Below, piece by piece: positions 44,543 through 56,937 of a DNA stretch of 64,000 nucleotides. Position numbers and translations under genes: made by a program. Each line of letters begins with the position of its first letter. Within the stretch, counting starts at the first letter, position 1. Location: assembly GCA_021613535.1 (NCBI GenBank), contig CP075492.1, positions 17,236,001 through 17,300,000 on the forward strand. The letters are read 5' to 3'. The notes below the pieces were generated by a model. That model had not been told where the DNA came from. It made no database searches and saw nothing but the letters and a program-made list of their open reading frames with translations. Source of the stretch: Adineta vaga. Taxonomy: Eukaryota; Rotifera.

Positions 44543-45342
44543 TCGATACATGTATTTCATGCAATATCATTACTTATAATGTAAGAATGCCATACTGTCG
44601 ATCAATCCTTCGACAATTAAATTATCAAACACCAAAAGAAAACATTGACAATAGTTGTTCTATATGCTTGTAATTTTAAGGAGAAGAAAATAAATAACAA
44701 AGGTCATTTTGAACATAAAGGAGATTGTTGAACAAAATAAAAATAACAATAATTGAGTCACATGCATCATTGAATGCGATAGATGCTTTGGATGGGTGTG
44801 GGTGTTATATTCATCGCAAGTGTGTATTCTTACCCACGCCCTCGAGTATTTAAATAGATTAGTCTATATGTTAGATCGATATACAATTTTATAATTTCTA
44901 TTCATTGAAGAGTGCATATATAACTATCATTGTATTTGTCGATCGATTCAGCATTCCCATCTTTAATATGATGTTTAATATGTCAGATAATTTGTAAAGT
45001 TGAATCGAAGGATGATCTCTACTAAAGCAGCTTCTCGTTTTTTTTAATTTTATTTTTCAGAACAAGCCGTTTGATTGGCTCTTTAATGTGTCTGAGAGAA
45101 GCAACTACTCAATTATTGCTAGACAATCTTTTCAGACTTCAATAATACTTCATCTTATTTTGATTTAATTTTCAAGCATTGTGACAGTAAGGAATATATT
45201 TACGAAGAAAAATTGAATATTTAGAAAAGAATTAAGCATCAGTTATAAGCATTGAATTCAATAAAACTGTTAGTAATTTTCTCTAGACTTTCATGCCCTT
45301 GTTAAAAAAATAATAAACGTACGATATAGTTTAGTCAAAACG
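44543..45342. other. Intergenic stretch with one hairpin
   Basis: AT-rich spacer between the P450-like gene and the CAP gene (convergent). Only the hairpin at 44791-44846 stands out. Confidence 0.45.
44791..44846. repeat. TGTGGG-type inverted repeat
   Basis: The left arm GATGGGTGTGGGTG (44791-44804) pairs with TACCCACGCCCTCGAG (44831-44846). It lies 249 bp after the P450-like stop. Confidence 0.75.
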
Positions 45343-46155
45343 TTAATGGAACTGTCGACCAAGAATCACAAGACTCGCTAATAAATGATAATATTGATAA
45401 GACGAGCTTACTGCCGAATTATCTGAACTTGTAGTTGTGCTCACTGTCGTTGTAGAGTCAGCAGTGATTGTTGTTCTTGACGTTGTCGCAGCTGCGGTTG
45501 TTGTTGTTTTCGACGCTGTCAGAGCAGCGGTCGTTGTTGACGTTGTTGTTGTTGGAGCTGTAGTAGTAGTTGTTGTTGTTGCAGGACATACTGGTGGTAC
45601 TTTTGAACCAAACTCACCTTGAAAATTCCCTTGTGGATAATAGTTTGCCACACTGTAAACTGATTGGCCGTCATCACTCAGTGCAACACCAATACCCATT
45701 TGTATAGAATCGGACCAAACAACTTGTGTAAAATGTCCAGTCCCTGAACTGAAGCCCGGAGCACTATAATCGTAATCTTCAATCTCACTGTACCAATCAG
45801 CAGTCGGTTCCGCACCTAAGAAACGCATATGAAACTTGTTTTACTGAAAAGTGTGCACCTTACCGTCGAGAGAGCTGATGCCTGCTGATGAAGATTTCAT
45901 CCATAGATTTTCGCCCACTCCGGGTTCTCCACTGTGGCTAAAAGTTTCGTAGTACGCTAAATGTTCAGCATATTTCTGTGCCATCGTATTCAACGATGCA
46001 TTTAATGCCATTGGACGAGTACAATGAATTTGTTGACGATAGTAATTATGTTCTGCTAGAGCTTCTTGCTGAAAAACAGCAAGATTAATTGCACCCATCG
46101 CCGGGCAAATGCTTATAAATAAGAAACTTAAGAATATTGAAACATTTGGCATCAT
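45343..46155 (-). CDS. Secreted CAP-domain (SCP/TAPS, PR-1-like) protein
   Basis: Exons 46155-45864 and 45815-45343 flank a 48 bp intron; the phases give 254 residues. A signal peptide covers about residues 1-21. The CAP fold is marked by H-N-Y-Y-R, A-Q-K-Y-A-E-H-L, G-E-N-L-W and G-H-F-T-Q-V-V-W, with a Y-Y-P-Q-G-N-F-Q-G-E-F end motif. These include the His and Glu residues that line the CAP cavity. A Thr/Ser/Ala-rich stalk of about 60 residues follows, probably O-glycosylated. A mildly hydrophobic tail could be a GPI signal. CAP proteins act extracellularly in defence, lipid binding or reproduction; the exact role here is unknown. Confidence 0.88.
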
Positions 46156-48808
46156 TGCTGTTCTGCAAATAACAATAAATAATACCTAAAATAACAAATC
46201 TAATGATAAATTATTCAGACGAGACTGTTAATGGATTGATATAATCGAAGAAACATCATTAAAAATGATCAGTTTACGCATTTAAGGTTTAAGTAAAAAG
46301 TAATAAAAGGGTTTTTCCACAGTCATAATATGTGATTAGACAACTTATAGTAATAGATTTTTTACTTACTTCTTTCGAATGACAAACGGTAAGTGAAAAT
46401 GATTCTTGCCTTATATTGTCAGTCTTTTTATAGTGACTAAATTCAAGATAACAATTATTTTTACTACCGTGTCGTAGATTGGAAATATCTTTTTGATATA
46501 AACTTGAAACTATACGGTAATAATGAATAATAAACCTGTTTTTACCATACTTGAATATTTCCCATTAATAAAACATATAACCTTGAAGATAATTTTGTTA
46601 CGAAAGAGAAATATTCTCGAATCGAAAAGAAGAATTTACTTTTGATAAATAACATGGATAAAGATTCGTATGAGACACAAGTTTATTTGATTGCAGATTC
46701 AGATTGTCTTCTTCTCATTTGCTCTTTAATTATCAATAAACAAACTGCTTACAAGTTTCATTATTTAAAATAAATGAGTTTGTTGAGTCATATGTTTGCG
46801 TTTTTCTTTGTAAGAAAGAAGATTAACTATACGTTTAAGATGTTTGAGATAGGGAATACAAGAATATTGACCAGATGATCTTTCAATGTTTCACCATGTT
46901 AGACTCGACGTTTTTGTTATAAAAAGATCTTGATATGGTTTGAAAAACATTTCCCCCCGAAGGTTTCTATTCCTGAATTATATTTTTTCAAGGTAGGAGC
47001 GTTGTTTCGCACACTTCCACGTGAAGATTATAGTCCAGTACATAAAGGTTTGAATCAAAATTCAATAATATGATTTCATGGAAAATTTTGAATGTCCTTG
47101 GAAGAGTCCCGTACAAACTCGATATCTTGACACACTTAAAAAAGTGGGGAATAATTACTTATAACTTTTCGTTTATGATCATCGCATAGACGTTTTTCAA
47201 GTTTATGACTATCATATATCCTTTCATGTTTTCTCTTTTATTATAAATCTTGACAAGCGTCTGTTGTACGACATATTCATCGAGATTATAAAACGTACTT
47301 TTAATCCGTCATAAGATGAAATACCATGCTAATATTATCTATATCTATTCATTGTATATATGTATGATACAGTTTTAAATATGTGTTTTCCATAGTTTTC
47401 TTTCCTTGCTATTTGAAAAAAGTATAATTACTATTTCTGTCCTAAAAAATTGTAAGAATGTATATTTGTTATAAATATTTTGATTAAAAAACACATCAAA
47501 AGATCTCTATTATAAGATACGAAAGTGATCGACCTAAGTTTTTGTTTTATTTGCTATTCATGCGATATGCTAACAATTTAAAGAAAAAAGTCTAATAATT
47601 GAGGGTAGATGCGGTGGCGGTATCTCTGTTTCACTTCGTTTAATTTAGTATTTGTGTATTTATCTGTATAATCAGTTTACTCAAAGACAACTGGAGATTG
47701 TTATTCGTATTCAAGTGTGTAGTTTCAATGGATACATAGTGAGCTATTGAGGAAAAAACCTATAGGATGAATACTTTATTAAAAAAGATTAAAGATTCGT
47801 TTCTTTCTTCATCACACTCATACTGATAGTCATTCAAGATAATATCTAATGCAGTAATGTCTACAAAAGACAGTTCCAGATCAGAAAGAATGATATGTGA
47901 ACAACCGCGGATAAAGTATTGAAATAATCTGTTTTATTTTTCTTTTACATATTTAATCAGCATCAATTTCATCCAAAATAATCGTGAATAACGAAATCTA
48001 TTTAATGTAACTCGCCCAACGGTGAATCTACTTATGCAAGATGATGACAATAATGATTATCGACAGTACCTTATACAAAGTCGTTTTTCTTCCTCTTTAT
48101 ATAACTTAGTGGTCATTACTTACTCATCAAATATGAGAGCATTATTTTCTGTCTCTGTGCGTGGTCTAGAAGCCGTAATTATCCAGTAGAAACTGACTAC
48201 ACTTCTCATTTGTTCTTGTTAAAAAAATGCTGAATTTATATATTCTGCATATAGGTCAAGTTGAGCTCTAGACTTCTATGATATTTCATAAATCTTTAAC
48301 TTCTCGATTGACCATTAGTAAACAGCTTGGAGAGTGGATTCAAAAAAGGGTATGGGTGTTTTACTCATCTTTTGCACACACATGGTTAAATAGGTTGATC
48401 ATCGACTACGTTCGGATTTTGGTTGGCCGACTAATTGATATTGGTCGGATGAAAACAATATGTGAGAACTGTGTTCCAATTTCAGATGTTGCAGCTCTGT
48501 TAGAAGAGTAGTCTTTTAATAGGGTGTTTGAACTTTTGTCAAAAAATGACCCTATCAAGGTGGGGAGGACATAATAATCTTAGCGTTAAAAATACAGCCA
48601 ATTCATATTTGAAGATGTGAATTTCCTCTACTTATCTTATTCGAAACAGTCGACAGGGTGAAGCAGATGTTTTCTCACGAATTTATCAGATTCTGCTAGT
48701 TGTCAGTGGCTTATGTGTGTTTTCTCATTACTTTGAGATGTGAAGCGTCATTTATGTATAGTGCATTTTTTTAATTTTAATTAGACAGCAAGCTCAAAGT
48801 ATAATAAG
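46156..48808. other. Long stretch without a recognisable gene
   Basis: About 2.65 kb of AT-rich DNA. A 77-codon frame at 48278-48511 has no features I can support. The part next to 46156 is the presumed promoter of the CAP gene. No TGTGGG hairpin, tandem repeat or RNA gene was seen. Confidence 0.4.
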
Positions 48809-51628
48809 TTAAGTTTCTCTCTTCATTAGTTTGATCCAGACTTCCGGTGGTGCAATGACTGTACGTTCCGTAATATTGAAGTTGCTTTCGAGGTGTTTAC
48901 CAGGCAGAATGGAGTACTCTCGAAGTAGTCTTGTTAACAGGATCTTCATCTCGATCAATGCAAAGCGCATGCCAGCGCAATGTCGTGGGCCTGCTCCGAA
49001 CGGAAGATAAGCCATTGGATGACGTTTTGTTTGATGGCGCTCGGGCAAGAAGATATATGGATCGTCAGGGCCCCACAGTTCACGATCGTAATGAATCGAA
49101 TAGACATCAGCATACACTATGGTGTCTTGGAAAAATAACAAGTGATTAGTTTACCAAACTTTTCTGAACCATAAAAATAAAGCCGGTAGGCTAGGATGTG
49201 GGTGTAGCTGTTATTGCAAACTGAATTGGAAGTCAAAATAAATTTTAGTCAATTGACAAGTTGAATGAAATGTATAGACATCGACACATCTTCGACTGAT
49301 ATCTTTTACTAGAGCATTCTTGCCCATCAAAATGTTGAAAGAGATATAATCTACTGTACAGATATTTCAACAATTTGTTTTATACAAGTCTCAACTGAAT
49401 CCAAAAAAAGTCATTTTTCGATCTGATATCAAAATTCCAAAATCAATTCTTTACCGATTATATTACACTTCACATGAATTCCTTCATAGTTAGATAAAGA
49501 TCAGAATGCTTTTCTAAGTTAAAAACATCTAGTTACCTTTCTCGATGTTAATTCCTTGTACAACTGTATCTTGGTAGGCGCGCCGTTGGATGGCCCTGTT
49601 CGCGATAGGGTACATTCTCAAGACTTCAGAAACAAACGAGTCCATATAAGGCATCTGTGCGACAATATCATAGTCGGGATATTTCTTCTTTGTCTCGTCG
49701 CCACTATCATCATCATTCAACGGAAGTTGATCAATTTCAGCCTGAAGTTTCTCAAGGATTTCCGGATGTCTAGCAAGTTCATATGTAGCACAGGCCAACG
49801 CAGTCGATGTCGTTTCATATCCCGCCAACATGAAGACAAAAATGTTGCCGATGACTTCTTCCTGGGTGAGCCGATTAACTACTTTGTTGCTGTCTTCCGT
49901 TGTATCCTATGGAGATATTGCAATCATGACTGCTTATAAATATGACTAATCGATCTAGTGCAATCAATAGCATTTTAACTTTCATAGTAATTTTGCTGAA
50001 AAAGTGCACGAAAACTTATACTACGATTTTTTGTGTCACTCTAAATTTCTGAAAATAGTATGAATATCATTGAAGTATTTCCTACATCTCTTGCTTCTGC
50101 ACTGTGTCTCTTTTTGTGAATAATCCGAGTTGGCAAATAAGGCAATTTTCATGCGGATAAAATATCGGAGTTTCTCTATTAGAATCCATGTCACAGTGAA
50201 CTCACACACCTGTTATTCAAGTTATAGTCGAAGAAAAACATAAGGTCAGTATGTGCCAAGACGATTCTTCTCGAACTTTTAAAAAAAGACAGTCACTACG
50301 CTTTTCGATAAAATCCACCTCATTGTACCCAGTTGTGTGTAAAATCTGTCTCAAAACTAGTTTTTACTTTTATTTCCAGAAGACGTAAGTAGCCTGAAAA
50401 TTTCTTCTAGAGAATTTTGTCAAAAAAAATTCAGCGAATTAGGTTTAAAAGATCTTACTTACATCAATTGCTTCGTTGGTAACTGCTTGTAACATAAGAT
50501 TTAGAAGATCGACTCGTGCGCTAGGTGTTTGCCGCCGTTGTTCGACAATTGCGTGCAGACGATTGAGGAGCCACATGAATGATAGTTCATCCACCTGTTT
50601 TGTTGATGAAACTAATGGCAGAAGTTGTGTATTTATGAACGTTAGTGCGGTGCTGCCGGCTGAAAATAGTCGAGCAGCGACAGTACCAATTTCAGGTACA
50701 AGCATGACCAATTTAAAAAAAAGACCACTGTCAACGGCACTGCCAGAAAATAATTCGTCCACTTTTCTGAAATAGATATTGCTCGGATTGTTTTGTAAAT
50801 CGGTGTCAATTCCAAATGCACATCGACCTAAATTACAACAAGCATGAACTCGGTTGAAGCAGTTTGCTACTCTATGCAAGTTTGATATTTCTTTTTGTAT
50901 CAGAGCTATGTCAGGTGCGCGGGTGAGTGTGGGTGACCTATAGTATTCTCGATAAACATCCACACCCATCCATATCCTCATAGATTCAATGCAGAAAAAT
51001 TCGAAAATTTTGTAGGCTACTAAATAGTTTCACATGCTTTCATTGTGTGTCTTGAAACAAAAGAAGGTCACAACCTATACTTACAAATAACATCCATTGT
51101 CATGCGTTTATAGTACAAGTAGATGTTGAACTCGTCACTATTTCCTACATGATCAGGCAATTTCCCCATCAAATCATCAATACATCCGTTTATGAGAGGA
51201 CTCATTGTTTTCAGTTTCGATGCAGTGAACGTTGGGTTGATTACATTACGTTGACGACGCCATGTTTTACCTGATGTAAAAAAGACGTCGTGATTTATTC
51301 TATCTAGTAGAATGGGTTTTCGCCCATGAAAGCTGGAAAATTGTTTGATAAACACTTCTAGCAGAAAATCAGGATCACTAACAACCAACACAGGAAGAGT
51401 TCCTTCATAGATTCCATAAATTTTGCCAAATTGTTTCGTCCAACTTTCAAGCTGACGATGATAGGACGCGACATTCCATAGCGTCCTGATATTCCCAAAA
51501 AATAGCTCAAAGCGTGGCGTGGGAATGCCACGTTGACTAAAGTATTGATACCTTCGCCGAAGTAGGAATAGGTAGTACGTTAAAGGAACGACGAATAGAA
51601 CAAGTAGAAGCAAGAGTAGAGATAGCAT
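48809..51628 (-). CDS. Cytochrome P450, CYP3-clan-like, four exons
   Basis: Exons are 51628-51085, 50827-50463, 49906-49537 and 49125-48809. The phases close to give 531 residues. An N-terminal membrane anchor (about residues 1-22) is followed by an R-R-R stop-transfer and P-T-P hinge. The C-helix has W-R-R-Q-R. The I-helix reads M-L-A-G-Y-E-T-T-S, the K-helix has E-V-L-R, and the heme loop is F-G-A-G-P-R-H-C-A-G. The D-V-I-C-R-C-A-F-G-I-D segment across intron 1 is typical of CYP3 relatives. It is expected to be an ER monooxygenase for xenobiotics or lipids. The introns are unusually long for this window (257, 556 and 411 bp); two contain TGTGGG motifs. Confidence 0.92.
49193..49205. repeat. 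Lone TGTGGG arm in P450 intron 3
   Basis: AGGATGTGGGTGT without a C-rich partner, inside the third intron of the P450 gene. Confidence 0.5.
50919..50971. repeat. TGTGGG-type inverted repeat in P450 intron 1
   Basis: The left arm GCGGGTGAGTGTGGGTG begins at 50919. The right arm ATCCACACCCATCC lies at 50958-50971. It sits wholly within intron 1 (50828-51084), so it is transcribed with the gene. Confidence 0.75.
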
Positions 51629-52283
51629 CTTATGCGCTTTGTATTTAAGCGGTGACGACGAAGAAAATGAAGAAAAATAAAAACAACGGCTTTATATATA
51701 CATGTGCAATGCGCAACCTTTTTTGTTGATTCTGTGTCACAAAATACTAAGAACATTTGATGCCGAAAGGTAATATATCGAATAAGAAATATTTTTATCG
51801 CTTTGACAAACATCAGATAGTTGAGTACTATAAACTTTTGTTTTTTTTCAACAGTCGCTGCTCTTGGTTGTAAAAAGCAAGAAAATATTACTACACAAAA
51901 AAGGTTGGACGACTATGGATAATTTGATGATCAGTGAGGATAATGTTGAGGATTATTGAGCATGGGCGGGTAAGTAAGAGTACTGAGGCTTTTATAGACC
52001 TACCATCTTCATGAACGTGTACTTATCCACAATTATTCGAGGGTGGGTGTGGGTGTTAGTGTGAATGAGAAATACATTGTTACCCACACCCTCAAGATAT
52101 ATCTATGTCCGAATATGAATTCGAGATACATACAACTAAACCTATGTCTTCCTCAACAATTAATTTTATGTTAAGATTTATATTCGAACTCGAATTAGGC
52201 ATCTACTCGTATATTCACAATATACATGCCCACACCCCAACATGTCGGTGTTCAGATCAAATTCGAATGAAAAATAAGTATTT
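51629..52283. other. Intergenic stretch with one hairpin and one lone arm
   Basis: P450 promoter side and F-box 3' side. It holds the hairpin at 52038-52093 and a lone C-rich arm at 52229-52238. No gene was seen. Confidence 0.45.
52038..52093. repeat. TGTGGG-type inverted repeat
   Basis: The left arm CGAGGGTGGGTGTGGGTG and right arm TACCCACACCCTC (52081-52093) form one of the best-paired copies. It lies about 190 bp beyond the stop of the minus-strand F-box gene. Confidence 0.8.
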
Positions 52284-53333
52284 TTATTTTTCAAATTGAA
52301 CAGTCCAAGAATAGCTTTCTTCATTATGAGTAATTTGAACTTTTCGATCTAACCAAAATAATGTTGAAAAATCCATCTGTATAACGTCAGATATTTGTCG
52401 AGTAATATAACGATAATGGCAGATAAATGTGATCTGAAATTTTTGTATATAAGAACATTTTTCTGTTAATAATTTTTCCCATTGATATCCATGTGATAGT
52501 CTATAATTACATGTAACTTTCATTTCATGTAATTTCGGTAATTTTTCTAATAACATTTGAATATCTTTGAAGACAATATAATAATCAAGATGAATGTCTA
52601 AATAAACGCAATTCCATAAAACTAAATCTGGAAGTATTATTGATATTGACATTATTTGATCGACATTGGAATATAATCGAGACATTTTCATCGATTTTAT
52701 GTGTGATATCGATGGTAAGATTTCCAGAAAATTTTCCAAAGAAATAGATGGAAAAGAAATTAATTGCAAATTTGTTTGTTTCATTATCGTTGGGGAAGGT
52801 ATATGAACAAGTCGAGAAACATCCATACATTGAAAAACAAATTGTGTAACGGAAAGAAAAACTTGATATTCGACGAATAACAGTTGAAGTAAATGATTTA
52901 AATATCGATCATAAGAAGCTGTTTGACCCACACGTATTCGTAAAGATTCGAGCGATGTTAATTGTGATAATTGTTCTAAGAATACAAATGAACAGTCGCT
53001 TCCCAAATCACCTAGATAGAATAATGAAAGCGAATGCAATTGTTGAAATTTGCTAATTGGCCATCGGATAAAGAAATCATCAAATTGATATTCGTAATAA
53101 AATTTGATTGATCGAACATTCGAATAATTTCTTACCTTAGGAAAAATGATATCGGAAACTAAATTATAGTCTTTAATTGTTACGATATCAAAATACAATG
53201 GTGTAATTTCCATTATTATTGAAGTGATTCTCGAATTAAGATCACCAAATATATGATGGAGTTCGATAGCATTAAAGAATTCAAAAAGTTCACACCGTAA
53301 TTCCGTTGACAAACTTTCAATTGTATTTGACAT
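52284..53333 (-). CDS. F-box/LRR protein
   Basis: A single exon of 349 residues from the ATG at 53333; the open frame extends 21 codons upstream, but M-S-N-T-I-E-S-L-S-T-E-L fits an F-box start. The F-box core runs L-S-T-E-L-R-C-E-L-F-E-F-F-N-A-I-E-L-H-H-I-F. Diffuse leucine-rich segments follow (L-H-S-L-S-L, L-E-S-L-R-I). Predicted to be an SCF adaptor of unknown target, like its neighbours. Confidence 0.8.
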   Translation of the reverse strand: MSNTIESLSTELRCELFEFFNAIELHHIFGDLNSRITSIIMEITPLYFDIVTIKDYNLVSDIIFPKVRNYSNVRSIKFYYEYQFDDFFIRWPISKFQQLHSLSLFYLGDLGSDCSFVFLEQLSQLTSLESLRIRVGQTASYDRYLNHLLQLLFVEYQVFLSVTQFVFQCMDVSRLVHIPSPTIMKQTNLQLISFPSISLENFLEILPSISHIKSMKMSRLYSNVDQIMSISIILPDLVLWNCVYLDIHLDYYIVFKDIQMLLEKLPKLHEMKVTCNYRLSHGYQWEKLLTEKCSYIQKFQITFICHYRYITRQISDVIQMDFSTLFWLDRKVQITHNEESYSWTVQFEK

Positions 53334-53981
53334 GATATGATGAATATTTTTACATTTAAAAGAAAATATATTTAAAGGTTTCTGAATAAATAACAATTCT
53401 GCACATGGTAATTTCGCAATAAAAATACATCATGACTCCATATAAAGTGCTATCGATATTCTTAGACGCATACGCAATTCGAAATAAGAGATAGAGAAAG
53501 AACTGACAATGACATCTATAGGTAGGGTGTGGGTATGGATGAAGAAGGTAGCAACACCCACACCTAGATAGATATATAGAACAATCTGATTATTGTTTGC
53601 AGGTCGCTGGTTTGATTATATGATAGAGGAACTGAGAGAAATTGATTAGTTTTATATGATATAGTTGAAGGGATCGAGAAAATTCCTATTTCTCAGTCGT
53701 TGGACACTGTTGAATGTTCATGGCTTCTAAATCTTTTTTTCCTAGGTATGATGCCCAATAATATTTGATTACTTTTTAAAAGTGAGTATAGGATGAAGAT
53801 CAAAATAGCCAAGTATTACACGTATCGAAATTTCAATTGAATACATAGCGATGCTTTATTTCTTCTAATTACATCGAAATTGAAAATTAATCCTATTTAA
53901 GAAAAATACTTTATGGTATCAAATGATAATAAAATATAGATTTATAAGATACACCTTTTCGTTTGAATATAACAATTTATC
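53334..53981. promoter_or_regulatory. Divergent upstream region with one hairpin
   Basis: Lies between the F-box gene (minus) and the beta-helix gene (plus), so it should hold both promoters. The hairpin at 53524-53567 sits in it. No specific promoter box could be assigned. Confidence 0.4.
53524..53567. repeat. TGTGGG-type inverted repeat
   Basis: The left arm AGGGTGTGGGTA (53524-53535) pairs with CAACACCCACACCTAG (53552-53567). This copy is upstream of both flanking genes, which argues against a pure terminator role. Confidence 0.75.
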
Positions 53982-56792
53982 ATGTATCGATATGTTTTGA
54001 ATTTTCTTGTTTTCAACCTACTGTTGATTGTTGTTGCTAATGCATCAGGTATGTTCTTAACAATGTTCAAATACTTCTTTGTCGATATAAAATTCTACGA
54101 TGTATTATTTTAGATGATACTTATCTACAACAAACAAGACAGACTGGGTAAAATGCTACCGACTTACAAATTAAAAACTATGTTTAATATGTATTTTAGT
54201 CGAGAACTATTCGTTGATCAACGCGGTGGAACACCATACAAAACCCTTACCGCTGCAGTCTCTTTTGCTGTTCCTGGTGATAAAATTATCTTGGCTAAAG
54301 GCAGTGGTCCATACCGAGAAACGCTCAATATCCGGAAATCTGGTACTGCTACAGCTCCGATTATAGTTGAAGGTAACGGTGAGACTATCACTGGTTTTAA
54401 TCAGATGCGTTTCACATTCGATGGTAATATTTGGATCTACACACTTTCAAAACCATTTGATACGGCACCAGTCGTGATTGCATGGCAAGGTCGACGTATT
54501 CTTCAAGATCAAAATACTGGTGAATTTCTTGGACCTATCAAATTATGGTCAGATGGAAAAACTCTAGAACTTACTCCTGGCACTTCAACGGAAGATTGGG
54601 AAATATCTACTCGTCTATTTGTTGTTGCTCTCAATGACGTTTCTCACCATATCTATCGTAATATAATTGCTACTGGTAGTCTAAATGATGGTTTTAACCT
54701 TCATGGTCATGGTATTAATATTGTCTTTGAGAACATCGTTGGCTACAACAATCTCGACGAAGGTTTCTCTTCACACGATACGATGTCTTGCACGATCACT
54801 AATGGTCGTTTCTGGGCCAATGATAACGGTATTGCTAATGTTCATAATAGTATTACAAACATTACCAATGTTATGATTCATGATAACGTCGGCTATGGTC
54901 TCTGGCTTCCTGACAACACCACAAGCAATTTAGTTGATGTTCGTGTTTGGAATAATGGTGCTGCTCAGTTTCGTCTCGATAGTCGTGCAACAGGTACAGC
55001 TACTAGAGTTCTTGTATGGAAATCATCGTGGAATACACCACCATGGCGTCGTTACATGGAATCTAAAACCGTTAAGAATACGACAACACTAGGTGGTAAT
55101 GCTGCTTATACACCAGTTCCTTTCTGGACGGGAAAACCTGAAATGAATACTTTATCTATGATGCCTATTCCTATCAATCCAACGATCAATAGTACTGTGC
55201 CTAGTATTACAGCTTTAATTCAAGATGCTCTTACAACTGGTCGTTCACTTGTGGTTCTTCCAGCTGGAATTCATCGTCTCACAGATCAAATCTATATTCG
55301 CAATGCCAGTAATCTCGAAATTGAAGGTACCGGTACAACTTTGATCATGACTAACAGTAGACGCAGCATCTTGTTCATCAATAAAGCGAATAATTTAATC
55401 ATTCGTGGTTTAACATTCGACTATGATCCACTTCCCTTTACTCAAGGTACAATCACTGCAGTTACATTGAGTTCTATTACATTTACAGTGCATGACGGAT
55501 ATCCTGATCTCAATGACGGGTTTGGATCAACACCAGCGGCACATTTATTTAAGCCAGATGGCCAACGACATCCGCATGCTCATGATTTTTATAAACCTTC
55601 TTTGAAAATCATTACGAATCGCACGGGCATTTTAACCAAGACTGGTCCTAACTGGCCCACTACTCTTACTATTGGTGATTTCGTTGTTCTAGATCGTCGT
55701 GAAACTGATGCTACGAATGCCGTTAATATTTTTGATAGTATCGGTTCAGTTACCTTTGCAGATACTACAATGCTCAGTTCACCTTCTCTTGGTTTTGTTG
55801 GTCGTTACAATCTCGATGCTGTTATTTTCCGTCGTGTTACTTTACGAACTGGTTCAACACCACGCGGTGCAATTCAACCACGTCTGTTTTCCACAAATGC
55901 TGATGCCATTAACTTTGCGCATAATCGTAAGGGACCACTGATTGAAAACTGCGACATATCTCATCAGGGTGATGATTCTCTCAATGTGCATGGCCCATTC
56001 CTCAAGATTACTAATGTACTTTCAAATACAAGCTTTCAGTTTACCTATCTACGTCCTCATTCCTTTCTTCATCCTACAAAGGTAGGCGATACTGTACGTC
56101 TACATGCCAGTGGCAACTTCAACTTGATCGGTACGGCAAAATTTGCTTCCTATAGATTAGTCGGTACAAGTGAGGGAGTTACAACATATGATATCAATCT
56201 TTTAACTCCACCAAATACACCACTCGCTGTTGATCAATGGTTTGACATTCCTGAATTAAACAGTCCTGACTATGTTGTTCGTGATAGTTATTTTCATGAT
56301 CATCGTGCTCGTGGTTTGCGTCTTATGGCTAGCAATGGTCTCATTGAACGAAATCGCTTTGAACGTCTTACTAAATGTGCTATCTCAATTGGTCCCGAAT
56401 TTGGATATTGGCGCGAAGCAGGTTGGGTCAATAACGTCACAATTCGGAATAATAACATCAGTTACATTGGTGTAGATATAAGTCTATCAGCAACAGGTAG
56501 TATCACACCTGGTGCTATTAGTATCTTTGTTCATACCGATAAAAACTCAGCACCCTACCCAAATGGCCATAGCAATATTATTATTGAAAATAATATCATC
56601 AAAGAAATATCTGTCGCTGGTATTCATGCTTATGCTGTAACTGGTCTTATTGTACGTGGTAACACACTTCTTCATACAAATCTTATTCGTGGTCCAGGCA
56701 CCGATAATTCTACTGGTCTTGTAATTACTGGACCCATTTCAGTTTCTGCTGCCATTAATACTACTGTTGAAAATAATTATATTCTTGAATAA
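53982..56792 (+). CDS. Secreted protein with two right-handed beta-helix domains
   Basis: Exons 53982-54048, 54114-54147 and 54200-56792 join in phase to give 897 residues. The first two short exons supply a signal peptide (F-L-V-F-N-L-L-L-I-V-V-A-N-A-S), which would be missed if the gene were started at 54114. The first half (about 35-330) begins E-L-F-V-D-Q-R-G-G-T-P-Y-K-T, like pectate-lyase-type folds, and runs through N-rich helix turns. The second half (about 365-890) is another beta helix, with H-Q-G-D-D-S-L-N-V-H-G near residue 623. That string recalls GH110-type alpha-galactosidases (memory-based, tentative). The role is probably extracellular glycan cleavage. The bacterial look suggests ancient transfer, with introns gained at the 5' end. 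Confidence 0.75.
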
Positions 56793-56833
56793 AAATTTTC
56801 TTCATCTCCTTCTATCAGATATGAACTTTATTT

Positions 56834-56887
56834 GAAGGGTGTGGATGAATAGAGACACTGACTTGCACGTATCCACACCCACCCTCG
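56834..56887. repeat. TGTGGG-type inverted repeat between convergent genes
   Basis: The left arm GAAGGGTGTGGATG begins 42 bp after the beta-helix stop. The right arm ATCCACACCCACCCTCG ends about 50 bp before the stop of the minus-strand gene at 56938. Confidence 0.8.
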
Positions 56888-56937
56888 ATATGAAAATCTA
56901 CTGAAAAAAAAAAGTTTTATTTTATCAGAGTTCATGA

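Noticed and set aside
45437-45622. 61-codon plus-strand frame rich in Val and Ala
   Set aside because: Antisense of the Thr-rich stalk codons (ACA/ACG repeats) of the CAP gene.
48278-48511. 77-codon plus-strand frame in the long gene-poor stretch
   Set aside because: No recognisable motif and no splice or context support.
54114-54199. Starting the beta-helix protein at the ATG at 54114
   Set aside because: A GT-AG intron at 54148-54199 and an upstream signal-peptide exon join in exact phase, giving a better model.
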